A stretch of DNA of 6,653 nucleotides. It comes from an uncultured Clostridia bacterium. GTDB taxonomy: Bacteria > Bacillota > Clostridia > Christensenellales > Aristaeellaceae. How positions within the stretch are numbered: the first letter of the stretch is position 1; every line of letters begins with the position of its first letter. The notes below the pieces were generated by a model. That model searched no databases. It was not told the origin of the DNA and worked only from the letters and a program-made list of their open reading frames with translations. A program made the translations under genes and the position numbers. The stretch is from assembly GCA_934647145.1 (NCBI GenBank), contig CAKUFB010000150.1:1-6653 (forward strand), written 5' to 3'. This document shows, in pieces, positions 5,583 through 6,653 of the stretch.

Positions 5583-6533
5583 ATGAGGTATATCGGATTT
5601 GACGTGGGCGGCACCAAGTGCGCGGTCACGGTGGCGACGGTGGAAAACGACAAGGTGACGTTCGAGGGCAAGCGCGCCTTCCTCACGCCGGAGGCCTGGC
5701 AGGAGGCGGTCGAGCAGATGTTCCAGGCGGCAGAAGCGCTGCTGGGCGACAAAAAAGCGGACGCGTGCGGCTTTTCCTGCGGCAGTCCGCTGGACGCGGA
5801 GAAGGGAATTGTGCTCGCCCCGCCGAACCTGCCCACCTGGGATCATGTGCCGGTGACCGAGCTGGCGAGGGCGCGCTTCGGCATCCCCGCCTTCCTTGAG
5901 AACGACGCGAACGCCTGCGCGCTGGCCGAGTGGCGCTGGGGCGCGGGACGCGGCGTGGACAACATGATCTTTCTGACCTTCGGCACCGGCATGGGCGCTG
6001 GCCTGATCCTGGGCGGACGGCTGATTCGCGGCGCGAACGGCAACGCCGGCGAGGTGGGTCACATGCGCCTGGCCGAATTCGGCCCGGCCGGCTACGGCAA
6101 GGAAGGCTCGTTCGAGGGCTTCTGCTCGGGCGGCGGCGTGAAGCAGCTGGGCGTGACGCTCGGCAAGCGCGCGGTGCAGTCGGGCACGCACCCGGCGTAT
6201 TTCGCCGGCGACTGGGAGGCTGTCAGCGCCAAGACCATCGCCCAGGCCGCGCAGGCGGGGGATGAGACCGCGCGCGAGGTCTACCGGCTGTGCGGAGAGC
6301 GGCTGGGCCAGGCGCTCAGCGTGCTCGTCGACGTGCTTAATCCCGACCGCATCGTGATCGGGTCGATCTACGCGCGCAGCGGCGAGCTGCTCGAAGAGGC
6401 CATGCAGCGTGTCCTGTGGCGCGAGTGCCTGCCGCAGAACCTGGCCGTGGCGCGGGTCGTGCCGGCCGAGTTAGGCGAGACGCTGGGTGATTGCGCTGCG
6501 CTGTGTGTCGCCGAATATGGGCTGACGCGGTAG
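5583..6533 (+). CDS. ROK-family sugar kinase without the usual zinc-cysteine motif
   Basis: The 316-residue product is a ROK (repressor, ORF, kinase) protein of kinase type: there is no N-terminal helix-turn-helix, and it begins with the phosphate-1 motif IGFDVGGTK (residues 4-12). The catalytic motif LENDANACALAEW places the base at D108 with N107. The ATP/sugar-binding motif is FGTGMGAG (133-140). GEVGH ends at H160, the sugar-contacting and normally zinc-binding His. Where classical ROK kinases have CxCGxxGCxE after that His, this protein has EFGPAGYGKEGSFEGFCSG (165-183), keeping only C181 and the family E178. The C-terminal NPDRIVIGS block (about 261-269) is typical. It should phosphorylate a hexose or N-acylated amino sugar in the cytoplasm; the substrate cannot be read from sequence. 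An AAGGGAAGGA site overlaps the glpP end, so translation is likely coupled. A terminator follows. Confidence 0.9.
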   Translation: MRYIGFDVGGTKCAVTVATVENDKVTFEGKRAFLTPEAWQEAVEQMFQAAEALLGDKKADACGFSCGSPLDAEKGIVLAPPNLPTWDHVPVTELARARFGIPAFLENDANACALAEWRWGAGRGVDNMIFLTFGTGMGAGLILGGRLIRGANGNAGEVGHMRLAEFGPAGYGKEGSFEGFCSGGGVKQLGVTLGKRAVQSGTHPAYFAGDWEAVSAKTIAQAAQAGDETAREVYRLCGERLGQALSVLVDVLNPDRIVIGSIYARSGELLEEAMQRVLWRECLPQNLAVARVVPAELGETLGDCAALCVAEYGLTR

Positions 6534-6548
6534 ACAGAACAGTTATTC

Positions 6549-6591
6549 AGGCTCCGAATCGTGGTGTCAGCTGTGGATATGGAGCCTTTTT
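6549..6591 (+). terminator. Intrinsic terminator after the ROK kinase
   Basis: AGGCTCC (6549-6555) pairs with GGAGCCT (6581-6587) and is followed by a T run (6587-6591). The 25-base loop can form a small inner ATC/GAT pairing (6558-6560 with 6576-6578). It starts 16 bases after the ROK stop codon and probably ends the glpP-ROK operon. Confidence 0.75.
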
Positions 6592-6633
6592 GCGTGACGG
6601 AAGGAACGCCGTGCCGCTTTCGCGGCCCGGGGC

Positions 6634-6653
6634 GGGGGGGGGGGGGGGGGGGG
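6634..6653. other. Terminal poly-G run, probable sequencing or assembly artefact
   Basis: The window ends in 20 consecutive G, preceded by a small GCCGC/GCGGC hairpin (6613-6617 with 6622-6626) and CCCGGGGC. A pure G tail at an end is typical of no-signal cycles on two-colour sequencers or of a collapsed contig edge, especially just after a strong hairpin. It should not be treated as real genomic sequence. Confidence 0.8.

Overview
The window reads as a piece of a GC-rich chromosome from a Gram-positive anaerobe, most likely a member of the Clostridia (Bacillota). The grounds are GlpP-type antiterminator and YARHG-domain genes, strong GGAGG Shine-Dalgarno sites, sigma-A-like promoters that stand out as AT-rich islands, and third codon positions dominated by G and C. 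I cannot name the genus from sequence alone. The last 20 bases are an uninterrupted G run, which looks like a contig edge or sequencing artefact rather than biology.

Layout: (1) positions 2-184 hold the C-terminal end of a small membrane-anchored protein, closed by a hairpin without a T-tract. (2) A consensus promoter drives a 103-residue double-CxxC (zinc-ribbon-like) protein at 420-731. (3) A 218-base convergent spacer with three inverted repeats separates it from galE, UDP-glucose 4-epimerase, on the minus strand (1963 down to 950). (4) galE is divergent from tcdA, the tRNA t6A37 dehydratase (2127-2834). (5) A separate promoter drives a 655-residue secreted cell-wall protein (2963-4930): signal peptide, a DUF5050/propeller-like region, an Asn/Thr-rich linker, a peptidoglycan-binding domain and two tandem YARHG domains. 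(6) A strong intrinsic terminator sits between this gene and glpP (4998-5576), a glycerol-3-phosphate-responsive antiterminator. glpP is followed six bases later by a ROK-family sugar kinase (5583-6533), then a terminator.

The genes are mostly housekeeping or central-carbon functions: sugar nucleotide interconversion, tRNA modification, envelope biology and carbon-source regulation or kinase activity. glpP and the ROK gene probably form one operon; the other genes look independently transcribed. I see no tRNA, rRNA, CRISPR array, insertion sequence or phage gene, and no clear undescribed system. The points most worth checking are the terminator just upstream of glpP (possible leader attenuation), the ROK kinase lacking the usual zinc cysteines, and the palindromes over the two best promoters.
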